DNA from: Mesoflavibacter zeaxanthinifaciens DSM 18436
GTDB lineage: Bacteria > Bacteroidota > Bacteroidia > Flavobacteriales > Flavobacteriaceae
DNA: 64,000 nucleotides
Direction: 5' to 3'
NCBI RefSeq assembly: GCF_000422365.1
Contig: NZ_AULQ01000007.1
Coordinates: 124,001 to 188,000 of the forward strand
Below the pieces are notes generated by a model that was not told where the DNA came from, made no database searches, and was given only the letters and a program-made list of their open reading frames with translations. The translations under genes were made by a program, and so were the position numbers. Below are positions 51,536 through 60,362 of this stretch, in pieces; within the stretch, counting starts at the first letter, position 1; each line of letters begins with the position of its first letter.

Positions 51536-52807
51536 ATGGCAGTAGATTTACTACTTGGTTTACAATGGGGCGACGAAGGCAAAGGAAAAATTGTTGACGT
51601 TTTAACCTCTAAATATAATATTATTGCGCGTTTTCAAGGAGGACCAAACGCTGGTCACACATTAGTATTTAATGGTAAAAAGCACGTATTACACACAATC
51701 CCTTCAGGTATTTTTCATGAAAACGCTACTAACTTAGTTGGTAACGGTGTTGTAATAGATCCTGTTATTTTTAAAAAGGAATTGGACAAGTTAGCAGAGC
51801 AAGACGTAGATTATAAAAAGTCATTATTAATTTCGCGTAAAGCGCACATCATTTTACCTACGCATCGCTTACTAGATGCCGCTAGTGAAGCCTCTAAAGG
51901 AAAAGCAAAAATAGGTTCTACTTTAAAAGGAATTGGACCAACTTACATGGATAAAACAGGTCGTAATGGTTTACGTGTAGGAGATTTAGAATTAGATAAT
52001 TGGCAAGAAAAATACCGTAGCTTAGCAGACAAGCACGAATCTATGATAGATTTTTATGACGCTAAAATAGAATACGATTTAAAAGAATTAGAAAACGAGT
52101 TTTTTGAAGCTGTAAACGTTTTAAAAAGCTTAACATTTATAGATTCTGAAGAGTACGTTTTTCAAGCTCAAAAATCTGGGAAAAGTATTTTAGCAGAAGG
52201 TGCTCAAGGATCATTATTAGATATCGATTTTGGAACATATCCATTTGTAACCTCAAGTAATACCACTGCTGCAGGTGCTTGTACTGGATTAGGTGTAGCA
52301 CCAAACAAAATAAAAGAAGTGTTTGGTATATTTAAAGCTTACACAACACGTGTTGGTTCTGGACCTTTCCCAACAGAATTATTTGACGAAGATGGAGCAA
52401 CTATGGCTCGCGTTGGACATGAGTTTGGAGCAACAACAGGTAGACCAAGACGTTGTGGTTGGTTAGACCTAGTAGCATTAAAATACGCTTGTCAAGTTAA
52501 TGGCGTTACACAATTAATGATGATGAAAGCAGATGTTTTATCTGGTTTTAAAACTTTAAAAGTAGCTACAGCATATAAGTATAAAGGTGAAGAGATTAAG
52601 CATTTACCATACAATATTGAACCTGAAAATGTAGAACCAGTTTACACAGAGTTTAAAGGTTGGGCAGAAGATTTAACTGAGATGTCTGAAGCCTCTACAT
52701 TACCTAAAGAACTAAATGAATACATTGCATTTTTAGAAAAAGAATTAGAAATTCCTATCACAATAGTTTCTGTTGGACCAGATAGAAAACAAACTATTTT
52801 TAGATAA
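51536..52807 (+). CDS. purA: Adenylosuccinate synthetase
   Basis: Joins IMP and aspartate using GTP, the first committed step to AMP. It is 423 residues. The N-terminus LLLGLQWGDEGKGK carries the catalytic D13, and NAGHT has H41. The IMP-binding stretch and GSTLKGIGPTYMDKTGRNG are intact. The aspartate loop TTGRPRRCGWLD is near residue 300, and the guanine motif is close to the C-terminus (SVGPDRKQT). It follows the Fur-like gene after five bases and ends at a strong terminator. Confidence 0.98.
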   Translation: MAVDLLLGLQWGDEGKGKIVDVLTSKYNIIARFQGGPNAGHTLVFNGKKHVLHTIPSGIFHENATNLVGNGVVIDPVIFKKELDKLAEQDVDYKKSLLISRKAHIILPTHRLLDAASEASKGKAKIGSTLKGIGPTYMDKTGRNGLRVGDLELDNWQEKYRSLADKHESMIDFYDAKIEYDLKELENEFFEAVNVLKSLTFIDSEEYVFQAQKSGKSILAEGAQGSLLDIDFGTYPFVTSSNTTAAGACTGLGVAPNKIKEVFGIFKAYTTRVGSGPFPTELFDEDGATMARVGHEFGATTGRPRRCGWLDLVALKYACQVNGVTQLMMMKADVLSGFKTLKVATAYKYKGEEIKHLPYNIEPENVEPVYTEFKGWAEDLTEMSEASTLPKELNEYIAFLEKELEIPITIVSVGPDRKQTIFR

Positions 52808-52829
52808 AAATTTCTTTTAAAAAAGATTT

Positions 52830-52863
52830 AAAAACCTGCTAACAATTTAATTAGCAGGTTTTT
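52830..52863 (+). terminator. Terminator of fur-purA
   Basis: AAAAACCTGCTAA (52830-52842) and TTAGCAGGTTTTT (52851-52863) form a 13-bp inverted repeat with an eight-base loop. Confidence 0.9.
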
Positions 52864-52910
52864 CAGTCTTAAATAAATACTAATAGATAATACTAAGTAA
52901 GTTAAATCGT

Positions 52911-52918
52911 TATTTTTG
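52911..52918 (+). promoter_or_regulatory. -7 box of the OstA-like gene
   Basis: TATTTTTG matches TAnnTTTG and lies 17 bases before the TTG start codon. Confidence 0.35.
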
Positions 52919-52935
52919 CATCAAACACATTAAAA

Positions 52936-54759
52936 TTGAAGTCAATAAAAACAAAATATCTCCTACTCTTTCTAATAGTTTTTATATCTTATTTTGCATC
53001 TGCACAACGCAAAACTATCGAGATTAAATACGCTGGTTTTGGAGAAAAAGACGAAGAAAAATTTCCTGGTGCACAAATATTAACCAGAAATGATGCACAA
53101 CAAATTCATATTTTTCATGATGGTATAGACATGTATTGTGACAAAGCCATTTTTTACGGAAAAGAAGATTTTGTTGAAGCCTACGGAAATGTAAAAATGG
53201 TTCAAGGCGACACCATAAACCTGAATTCAAAATACGCAGAATATTCAGGAAAAACCCAATTAGCATTTGCTTCTGGAGATGTTATTTTAACCGAACCACA
53301 ATCTATTCTAACTACAGACACTTTATACTTTAACCGTGCTAAACAAGAAGCTTATTATAAAACAGGCGGTAAAGTTGTAAGAGATTCTTCTGGAACTATT
53401 ACCAGTAAAATTGGACGTTATTTTATGCCAAGAAAAAAGTATAGATTTCAAGATAGCGTTAAGCTTGTTAATCCAGAATATACTTTAAAAACAAAAATTT
53501 TAGATTACTATACAGATACAGGTCATGCATATATGTACGGACCATCAACTATTGAAGATGCTGCAAGTAAAATTTATTGCGAACGCGGTTTTTACGACAC
53601 CGAATCTGACACTGGTTACTTTGTAAAGAAATCAAGAATAGATTATGACAACCGTGTTTTTGAAGGCGATAGCATGTATTTTGACCGTAATAAAAACTTC
53701 GCTTCTGCAACAAACAATATTAAAGTCACAGATACATTAAACAATAGTATTGTTAAAGGTCACTATGCCGAAGTCTACCGTGCAAAAGACTCTGTTTTTA
53801 TTACAAAGCGCGCATTAGCCATTACACTTCAAGAAAAGGATAGCATATTTATGCATGCAGATACGTTGATGGTAACTGGTAAACCAGAACACCGTATTAC
53901 CAGAGCTTATTATAATGCCAAGATTTACAAATCAGATATTAGCGGTAAAGCAGATTCGGTACACGTAGATCAAAAAACAGGATTAACACAGCTAATCAAT
54001 TTAGCAAGAATGAATAAAGGCGATGCGTTTTCAGCAGCAAGAAAGCCTATTCTTTGGAATGTAAAAAACCAAATGACTGGAGATACTATTCATCTTAAAT
54101 CCAACCCAAAAACCGAAAAACTAGACTCTTTAATTGTATTTTATAATGCATTTGTTATCAGTAAAGACACATTAAGTGACGATGGTTACAACCAAATTTC
54201 TGGAAAGCGATTAATTGGTCTTTTTGATGATGAAAATAATCTGAAGCAAGTTGATATTCTTAAAAATGCTGAATCTATCAATTATAGTAGAAATGAAAAT
54301 GGCGAATTAATTGGTATTGAAAAGTCAAAATCTGCAGATATTGAAATGTATTTTGAGAATAAAGAATTGACAGAACTAAGAAAACTTCGTCAATTTGACG
54401 GAAAACTTTACACCGAAGAAGATTTTCCTGCAAACGCAAGAAAGTTAAGAGGATTTGATTGGCGTGAAGACGAGCGACCTGCATCTGTAGAAGACCTTTT
54501 TGTAGATGATCCTACTTTAAACCTACCAATAATAAAAGGTTTAGAGCCATACAATGACGAAGAAGAATTTTTTAACGACGATTTAATTGGTCGTGTAAAA
54601 AAAGCAGATCAAGAAGCCGAAGATAAAAACTTGATTAAAAAAGACGAAAAACCAAAAGCGTCAAGAAACGTACCTAATAAGTTTTTAAACAAAAAGAACA
54701 CTTCAAAAGAAAAAACTGGCAAAAAACTAAATAAAATACCTGATTTAAAAAAGGATTAA
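52936..54759 (+). CDS. OstA/LptA-like envelope protein
   Basis: 607 residues from a TTG start; no in-frame ATG gives a signal sequence. A signal peptide covers 1-23 (ends YFASAQ). Residues about 25-330 are OstA/LptA-type beta repeats (IFYGKEDFVEAYGNVKMVQGD, then AEYSGKTQLAFASGDVILTE), continuing to about 490. The C-terminal 80 residues are highly charged (acidic, then Lys-rich) and probably disordered. By similarity it would help move or assemble lipopolysaccharide or another lipid in the periplasm. The C-terminal LptD barrel is absent. An aminotransferase gene follows after four bases. Confidence 0.82.
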   Translation: MKSIKTKYLLLFLIVFISYFASAQRKTIEIKYAGFGEKDEEKFPGAQILTRNDAQQIHIFHDGIDMYCDKAIFYGKEDFVEAYGNVKMVQGDTINLNSKYAEYSGKTQLAFASGDVILTEPQSILTTDTLYFNRAKQEAYYKTGGKVVRDSSGTITSKIGRYFMPRKKYRFQDSVKLVNPEYTLKTKILDYYTDTGHAYMYGPSTIEDAASKIYCERGFYDTESDTGYFVKKSRIDYDNRVFEGDSMYFDRNKNFASATNNIKVTDTLNNSIVKGHYAEVYRAKDSVFITKRALAITLQEKDSIFMHADTLMVTGKPEHRITRAYYNAKIYKSDISGKADSVHVDQKTGLTQLINLARMNKGDAFSAARKPILWNVKNQMTGDTIHLKSNPKTEKLDSLIVFYNAFVISKDTLSDDGYNQISGKRLIGLFDDENNLKQVDILKNAESINYSRNENGELIGIEKSKSADIEMYFENKELTELRKLRQFDGKLYTEEDFPANARKLRGFDWREDERPASVEDLFVDDPTLNLPIIKGLEPYNDEEEFFNDDLIGRVKKADQEAEDKNLIKKDEKPKASRNVPNKFLNKKNTSKEKTGKKLNKIPDLKKD

Positions 54760-54763
54760 ACTA

Positions 54764-55945
54764 TTGAAAGATTTATTCTTTAAATATCAAGCGCAAACGT
54801 CGCCATTTCCTTTAGGTATGGAAGTTTCTTATGCCAAAGGAAGTTATATATATGATACCAACAACAATGCACATCTAGACTTTGTTGCTGGTGTATCTGC
54901 ATGTACTTTAGGGCATTGTCACCCAAAGGTTATAGAAGCAATAAAACAGCAAGCAGATCAATATTTACATGTCATGGTTTATGGCGAGTATGCTCAAGGT
55001 CCTGCAGTAGATTTATGTCAATTTATAGCAGACCATTTACCTGATCCGTTAGAACAAACTTATTTAGTAAATTCTGGTACAGAAGCTATTGAAGGTGCAC
55101 TAAAACTAGCACGTCGCGTTACTGGAAGAAGTCAAATTATTGCTATGAAAAATGCATATCATGGTAATACAATGGGTTCTTTAAGTTTAATGAATTATGA
55201 AGAAAGAAAAGCACCTTTTAGACCATTAATACCTGATGTGCATCATATTAACTTTAATAGTGAAACGGACTTAGATTTTATTACTAAAAAAACTGCTGCT
55301 GTTATAGCAGAAACTATTCAAGGTGGTGCAGGTTTTATAGAGCCAACTAATAATTACTTAGCTAAATTAAAAGCAAAATGCCAAAGCGTTGGCGCTTTAT
55401 TAATTTTAGACGAAATCCAACCAGGTATTGGTAGAACAGGTAAACTTTTTGGTTTCGAAAACTATAATGTTATCCCAGATATTGTCGTTACCGGTAAAGG
55501 TCTTGGTGGCGGATTACCCATTGGTGCTTTTACAGCTTCAAAAAAGCATATGTCACTATTACAAGACAACCCAAAAATGGGACACATCACTACTTTTGGT
55601 GGTAATCCTTTAATTGCAGCTTCTGCTTTAGCAACATTAAAAGAAGTAATTAACAGCAATTTAATGCAAGAAACTTTAGAAAAAGAAAAATTGATAAAAG
55701 ACCTTCTTTTACAACATCCTTTAATTAAAGAAGTGCGTGGTCGTGGTTTAATGTTAGCTGCAATTACAAAGTCTGCAGAAGCTACTAACCATGTAGTTTT
55801 AGAAGCTCAAAAACAAGGTCTGATTCTATTTTGGTTACTATTTGAACCAAAAGCCATACGCATAACACCGCCACTAACAGTCAGTAAAGAAGAGCTTAAA
55901 AAAGGCTGTGGCATTATTATTGACATACTTAATAAATTACTGTAA
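54764..55945 (+). CDS. Class III PLP aminotransferase
   Basis: 393 residues from a TTG start that gives the expected N-terminus (MKDLFFKYQAQTSPFPLGME). The class III signature is visible: YLVNSGTEAIEGALKLARRVTG (cofactor phosphate), then LILDEIQPGIGRTGKLFGFE, then the Schiff-base lysine in DIVVTGKGLGGGLPIGAF. Relatives include acetylornithine, 4-aminobutyrate and ornithine aminotransferases. The amino donor cannot be read here, and no arginine genes are close. It lies four bases past the OstA-like gene, so the two are probably co-transcribed. Confidence 0.9.
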   Translation: MKDLFFKYQAQTSPFPLGMEVSYAKGSYIYDTNNNAHLDFVAGVSACTLGHCHPKVIEAIKQQADQYLHVMVYGEYAQGPAVDLCQFIADHLPDPLEQTYLVNSGTEAIEGALKLARRVTGRSQIIAMKNAYHGNTMGSLSLMNYEERKAPFRPLIPDVHHINFNSETDLDFITKKTAAVIAETIQGGAGFIEPTNNYLAKLKAKCQSVGALLILDEIQPGIGRTGKLFGFENYNVIPDIVVTGKGLGGGLPIGAFTASKKHMSLLQDNPKMGHITTFGGNPLIAASALATLKEVINSNLMQETLEKEKLIKDLLLQHPLIKEVRGRGLMLAAITKSAEATNHVVLEAQKQGLILFWLLFEPKAIRITPPLTVSKEELKKGCGIIIDILNKLL

Positions 55946-56091
55946 TAAAGTTATCTTCTAACCGACTAAAGCTCAACTAAAAAACAATTAAAATAGTAAT
56001 TGTTCATTACTTTGTTAAAAACAAATCATCTAAAAGTTTAAAAAAAGTACAATAGAACATTACATTTATTACGAGGAAATTAAAAACGCCT

Positions 56092-57483
56092 ATGGAATTC
56101 AGTCAAGATAGCCCTAACAATAATGTTTCTCTAAATAAATTTGAGTCAATGCTAAAAACAAATAATGTATTGTTTTTTGACTCAGAAGAATTTGAAAACA
56201 TTATACATCATTACCTAAATCAAGGTAAAGTTGCTCTTGCAAAAAAAGCAATAAAATTAGGATTAGAACAACATCCATCTTCAACTAATTTAAAATTATT
56301 TAAAGTTGAAGTATATGTTTTTGAAAACAAATTAAAAGAGGCTAATCAACTACTAGATGCACTTTATGTTTTAGAGCCATCTAATGAAGAAGTGTACATC
56401 CAAAAAGCTAATATTCTTTCTAAAGAAGACAAACATGAAGACGCAATCAAAGTATTAAAAATAGCATTAAACTTTTCTGAAGAAGTTTCAGAAATACATG
56501 CTTTAATAGGCATGGAATACTTGCTTTTAGACGACTTTGAAAAAGCCAAGCAAAGCTTTATGAGTTGTTTAGAAGAGCAACCAGAAGACTATTCTTCATT
56601 ATATAATATTATATACTGCTTTGATTTTTTAAATGAAAATGAAGAAGCAATTACATTTTTAAATAAATACTTAGATTCTAATCCTTATTGTGAAGTTGCA
56701 TGGCACCAATTAGGTAAACAATACTTCTCTATTAAAGATTATAAAAAGGCGCTTAGCGCATTTGACTTTGCGATAATTTCTGATGACCGCTTTATAGGTG
56801 CTTACTTAGAAAAAGGTAAGGTTTTAGAAAAATTAAAACGCTACAAAGAAGCGATAGAAAACTATTTACTTACACTAGAACTTGATGATCCAACTAGCTT
56901 TGCTTTATTAAGAATGGGTTGTTGTTATGAAAAGTTAGGTAAATTAGATTTAGCAAAACAATACTATTACAAAACAGTAAAAGAAGATCCATTACTAGAC
57001 AAAGGTTGGATTGCAATTACTAAATTTTATTTAAAGCAACATAATTACCAAAAAGCATTATATTACATCAATAAAGCAATAAATATTGATGCAGAAAATG
57101 TAATCTATTGGAAACTTTATGCCCAAATAAATCAAAGACTTAACTTTTTAGAAGAAGCAGAAAAAGGTTATAAAAAAGCAATAGAATTAGGTAATTACGA
57201 ACTAAACACCTGGTTGTCTAGAACAGATATACTTATTCAAATAGGAGAATTAGATGCAGCTAGTTTAAATTTAATACAAGCAACAGAATTTTATCCTGAA
57301 AATGCAGAAATAGAATTTAGACTAACCGGTATATACTATAAAGCTTTAGAAACTGAAAAAGGTAGTTATCATCTTAAAAACGCTATGACTTTTAATAAAG
57401 AATTCTTGTTTATTATAGAAGAGCTATTTCCTGAAGTATATCACTCTATTACTTTTCAAAAGGCGTTAAAAAAGGTACAATAA
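56092..57483 (+). CDS. TPR-repeat protein
   Basis: 463 residues, no signal peptide. From about residue 40 to 450 the protein is an array of about 11-12 tetratricopeptide-like repeats of 34 residues, for example EVAWHQLGKQYFSIKDYKKA, then LSAFDFAIISDDRFIGAYLE and YKEAIENYLLTLELDDPTS. It should be a soluble alpha-solenoid scaffold that binds protein partners. No catalytic domain was seen. A 146-base gap without clear signals precedes it, and a TAnnTTTG box for the DUF368 genes follows. Confidence 0.88.
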   Translation: MEFSQDSPNNNVSLNKFESMLKTNNVLFFDSEEFENIIHHYLNQGKVALAKKAIKLGLEQHPSSTNLKLFKVEVYVFENKLKEANQLLDALYVLEPSNEEVYIQKANILSKEDKHEDAIKVLKIALNFSEEVSEIHALIGMEYLLLDDFEKAKQSFMSCLEEQPEDYSSLYNIIYCFDFLNENEEAITFLNKYLDSNPYCEVAWHQLGKQYFSIKDYKKALSAFDFAIISDDRFIGAYLEKGKVLEKLKRYKEAIENYLLTLELDDPTSFALLRMGCCYEKLGKLDLAKQYYYKTVKEDPLLDKGWIAITKFYLKQHNYQKALYYINKAINIDAENVIYWKLYAQINQRLNFLEEAEKGYKKAIELGNYELNTWLSRTDILIQIGELDAASLNLIQATEFYPENAEIEFRLTGIYYKALETEKGSYHLKNAMTFNKEFLFIIEELFPEVYHSITFQKALKKVQ

Positions 57484-57507
57484 CGTAATCTTGTTTCTAA
57501 TTTTATA

Positions 57508-57515
57508 TACCTTTG
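57508..57515 (+). promoter_or_regulatory. -7 box of the DUF368-aroE operon
   Basis: TACCTTTG matches TAnnTTTG, 19 bases before the ATG at 57535. A TTG at 57491-57493 is only 14 bases upstream, slightly short of the usual spacing. Confidence 0.4.
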
Positions 57516-57534
57516 AAGCTTTAAAACATAAAAG

Positions 57535-58542
57535 ATGCAAAGACGTTTAAAAGACTATCTTTTTATTAGCTTAAAAGGTGTTGCAATGGGCGCAGCAGAT
57601 GCTGTACCTGGTGTTTCTGGAGGAACTATAGCATTTATTTCTGGTATTTACGAAGAACTAGTAACAACTATAAGTAATGTAGACTTTTCTTTATTTAAAA
57701 CCTTAAAAAAAGAGGGCATTCTTCCTTTCTGGAAACAGTTAAACGGTAACTTTTTATTAGCGCTTTTAACAGGCATTATAATCAGCTTTATTTCCTTTAT
57801 GAGATTGGCTAAATTTCTTTTAGAAGAACATCCTGTACTTATTTGGTCTTTCTTTTTTGGATTAATTATTGCAAGCATTTACTTTGTTGGCAAACAAATA
57901 AAAAAATGGTCATCATCTACTATTATTGCTCTTATTGCTGGTGCTGTAATAGCTTTTTACATTACAGGTTTACCGTCCTTAGCTAGTAATACTAATTCTT
58001 ATTTTCTTTTTATTGCTGGTGCTATAGCTATTTGTGCTATGATTTTACCAGGGATTTCTGGTAGTTTTATTTTAGTTATTCTAGGTGCTTACAAGACTTT
58101 AAGTGATGCATTTCATGATTTTGATATCAAAAAAATAGCCCTTTTTGCATCTGGTGCAGTAGTTGGTCTTTTATCTTTTAGTCGTGTTCTTAAATGGCTA
58201 TTTAAAAATTTTCATAATCTAACATTGGCATTATTAACTGGTTTTATTTTAGGCTCTTTAAACAAAGTTTGGCCTTACAAAAAAACCTTAAAGGTTATGG
58301 AAGATACCACAGGAAATATCATTGATTTTGAGACGGTATCAAATTTTGGAACATTAGGTATCTATCAAAAATCTATTCAGAATTTTGACAGTTACAAAAT
58401 GGTAATAGAACAGAGTATTTCTCCTTCATATTACGCCGAAATTAATCAAGTCAATGCGCAACTACCGCTAGCAATTGGCTTAATGGTTGTAGGATTTTTA
58501 ACTATTTTTATACTTGAAAAAGTAGGAAACAAACCAGAATAA
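57535..58542 (+). CDS. DUF368 membrane protein, undecaprenyl-phosphate translocase candidate
   Basis: 335 residues with about eight to ten membrane segments. Two inverted signature loops are present: MGAADAVPGVSGGTIAFISG (residues 17-36) and MILPGISGSFILVILGAY (about 167-184). Members of DUF368 (PopT) have been shown to help recycle undecaprenyl phosphate across the membrane in other bacteria. The same role here is inferred from the family. Its stop overlaps the start of a second DUF368 gene by one base (TAATG). Confidence 0.88.
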   Translation: MQRRLKDYLFISLKGVAMGAADAVPGVSGGTIAFISGIYEELVTTISNVDFSLFKTLKKEGILPFWKQLNGNFLLALLTGIIISFISFMRLAKFLLEEHPVLIWSFFFGLIIASIYFVGKQIKKWSSSTIIALIAGAVIAFYITGLPSLASNTNSYFLFIAGAIAICAMILPGISGSFILVILGAYKTLSDAFHDFDIKKIALFASGAVVGLLSFSRVLKWLFKNFHNLTLALLTGFILGSLNKVWPYKKTLKVMEDTTGNIIDFETVSNFGTLGIYQKSIQNFDSYKMVIEQSISPSYYAEINQVNAQLPLAIGLMVVGFLTIFILEKVGNKPE

Positions 58543-59558
58543 TGCAAAGCACCAGAACATTAAAAGATCGTATTTTTTTAGTTCTTAAAGGTTTAGGAAT
58601 GGGCGCAGCAAACAAAGTGCCTGGTGTTTCTGGTGGTGTGGTTGCTTTTGTTGCAGGCTTTTATGAAGAGTTTATTTATTCTCTTCAAAAAGTAAATATA
58701 AAAGCGTTTAAACTACTATTTAATGGTCGTTTTAAATCATTTTATAATTATATAAATGGTAGATTTTTAAGTCTCTTATTTTTAGGGATGGTAATTAGTT
58801 ACTTTAGTGTTTCTAAAATATTAGACTATCTAATAACCCACTATCAGCTTTATGTATGGAGTGTGTTTTTTGGGATGATTATTGGATCTATTTATTATAT
58901 AAGTAAAGATTTTAAAGATTGGAAACCTACAACATACTTAGCATTAACTATTGGTATTGCTATTGGTTTAAGTATTAGCTTTTTAGATCCTGCAACACAA
59001 AATGATAATTTATTATTTGTGTTTTTTTGCGGGATAATTAGTGTATCAGGTATGACTTTACCTGGTTTTTCAGGTTCCTTTATTTTAATACTTTTAGGTA
59101 ATTACGTGTTACTATTAGTAGACTCTGTTAATGCTTTGTATGACACTGTAACCGAAATTATAACCGGAGACTTTAGCTTTACATCTAATTTAGAGCGCAT
59201 AAGAATGCTTAAGGTTTTAGCTGTTTTTACGCTTGGTTCTGTAGTTGGATTAGTCACATTTTCTCACGCATTAAATTATATTTTAAAACATTATAAAAGT
59301 GTAACTATCGCATCAATAATTGGCTTTATCGTTGGCTCTTTAGGCGTCGTTTGGCCATTTAAAGAAACCATTTATAAAACCAATAATAATACTTTTGTAC
59401 TAGACTCAAGAGGAGAAAAAATCATCGAAAATTACAAACGTTATTTACCAGAACTAACACCAGAAACCTACTATGCTATTGCTTTTACAATAATTGGTAT
59501 AGCTATAGTTTTAGCTTTAGAGTTTTACGGACAAAAAACAAGGCAAGCCAATGCGTAG
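58542..59558 (+). CDS. Second DUF368 membrane protein (tandem paralogue)
   Basis: 338 residues with the same layout as its neighbour: MGAANKVPGVSGGVVAFVAG near the start and MTLPGFSGSFILILLGNYVL past the middle. The middle loop and C-terminus are clearly diverged, so this is an old duplication. It may form a pair with the first copy or have a different lipid. The genes share one base at the junction, and the end overlaps aroE by eight bases. All three are therefore translated from one message. Confidence 0.88.
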   Translation: MQSTRTLKDRIFLVLKGLGMGAANKVPGVSGGVVAFVAGFYEEFIYSLQKVNIKAFKLLFNGRFKSFYNYINGRFLSLLFLGMVISYFSVSKILDYLITHYQLYVWSVFFGMIIGSIYYISKDFKDWKPTTYLALTIGIAIGLSISFLDPATQNDNLLFVFFCGIISVSGMTLPGFSGSFILILLGNYVLLLVDSVNALYDTVTEIITGDFSFTSNLERIRMLKVLAVFTLGSVVGLVTFSHALNYILKHYKSVTIASIIGFIVGSLGVVWPFKETIYKTNNNTFVLDSRGEKIIENYKRYLPELTPETYYAIAFTIIGIAIVLALEFYGQKTRQANA

Positions 59559-60285
59559 ATTTGGATTAATCGGTAGAGATATCTCCTATTCATTTTCTCA
59601 AAATTATTTTTCAATAAAATTTAAAGATGAAGATATTAAAGATGCATCTTACGAAAATTTTGATATAGAAAACATAAATCAATTTAAAACTGAGGTATTA
59701 AATCAAGATATAAAAGGTTTAAACGTTACAATTCCTTATAAAGAAGAAATTATTCCTCAATTGGATAGCTTAGATAAAAAAGCAAAAAAAATTGGAGCTG
59801 TAAACACTATAAAAATCTCAAAAAAAGGAAAAACAAAGGGTTATAATACCGATTGTTATGGTTTTAAAAAATCACTTAAACCTCATCTTAAAAAAAGACA
59901 TAAAAAAGCACTTATTTTAGGTACTGGTGGCGCAAGTAAAGCTATAGCATTTGTTCTTAAAAAATTAGGGATTAAATACAAATTTGTTTCAAGAACATCT
60001 TCAACAAAAGCAGATTATACGTATTTAGATTTAACAGAAGACATCATAAACGACCACAAAATAATCATTAATTGTACACCTGTAGGCACTTATCCCAATA
60101 TAGATAGCGCTCCTGACATACCTTATAATTTCATTTCTAAAAAACATATTTTATTCGATTTAATTTATAATCCTTCGGAAACTACGTTTCTAAAAAACGG
60201 AAAACTAAAAGGCGCAAAAATCATTAATGGTTACGATATGTTGGTATTTCAAGCAGAAAAAGCTTGGAAAATATGGAATAAATAG
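59551..60285 (+). CDS. aroE: Shikimate dehydrogenase
   Basis: Reduces 3-dehydroshikimate to shikimate with NADPH. It is 244 residues, on the short side (usually 270-290). The substrate domain has SYSFSQNYF (the S-x-S site), K64 in NVTIPYKEEI, GAVNTI, and D101 in YNTDCYGFKKSL. The cofactor domain has the glycine-rich loop GTGGASKAIAFVLKKLG and the closing NGYDMLVFQAEKAWKIW. All catalytic residues are kept. The start overlaps the second DUF368 gene by eight bases. The pathway genes around it are absent. Confidence 0.95.
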   Translation: MRRFGLIGRDISYSFSQNYFSIKFKDEDIKDASYENFDIENINQFKTEVLNQDIKGLNVTIPYKEEIIPQLDSLDKKAKKIGAVNTIKISKKGKTKGYNTDCYGFKKSLKPHLKKRHKKALILGTGGASKAIAFVLKKLGIKYKFVSRTSSTKADYTYLDLTEDIINDHKIIINCTPVGTYPNIDSAPDIPYNFISKKHILFDLIYNPSETTFLKNGKLKGAKIINGYDMLVFQAEKAWKIWNK

Positions 60286-60296
60286 CGCATAGCTTA

Positions 60297-60304
60297 TAAT
60301 TTTG
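60297..60304 (+). promoter_or_regulatory. -7 box of the DUF349 gene
   Basis: TAATTTTG matches TAnnTTTG and lies 58 bases before the ATG. No TTG at the expected spacing. Confidence 0.3.
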
Positions 60305-60362
60305 TTTGTAGTTTTTCAACTTGTTACTATCTTTAAAATCTAAATTTTAAAACATTTTAAAG

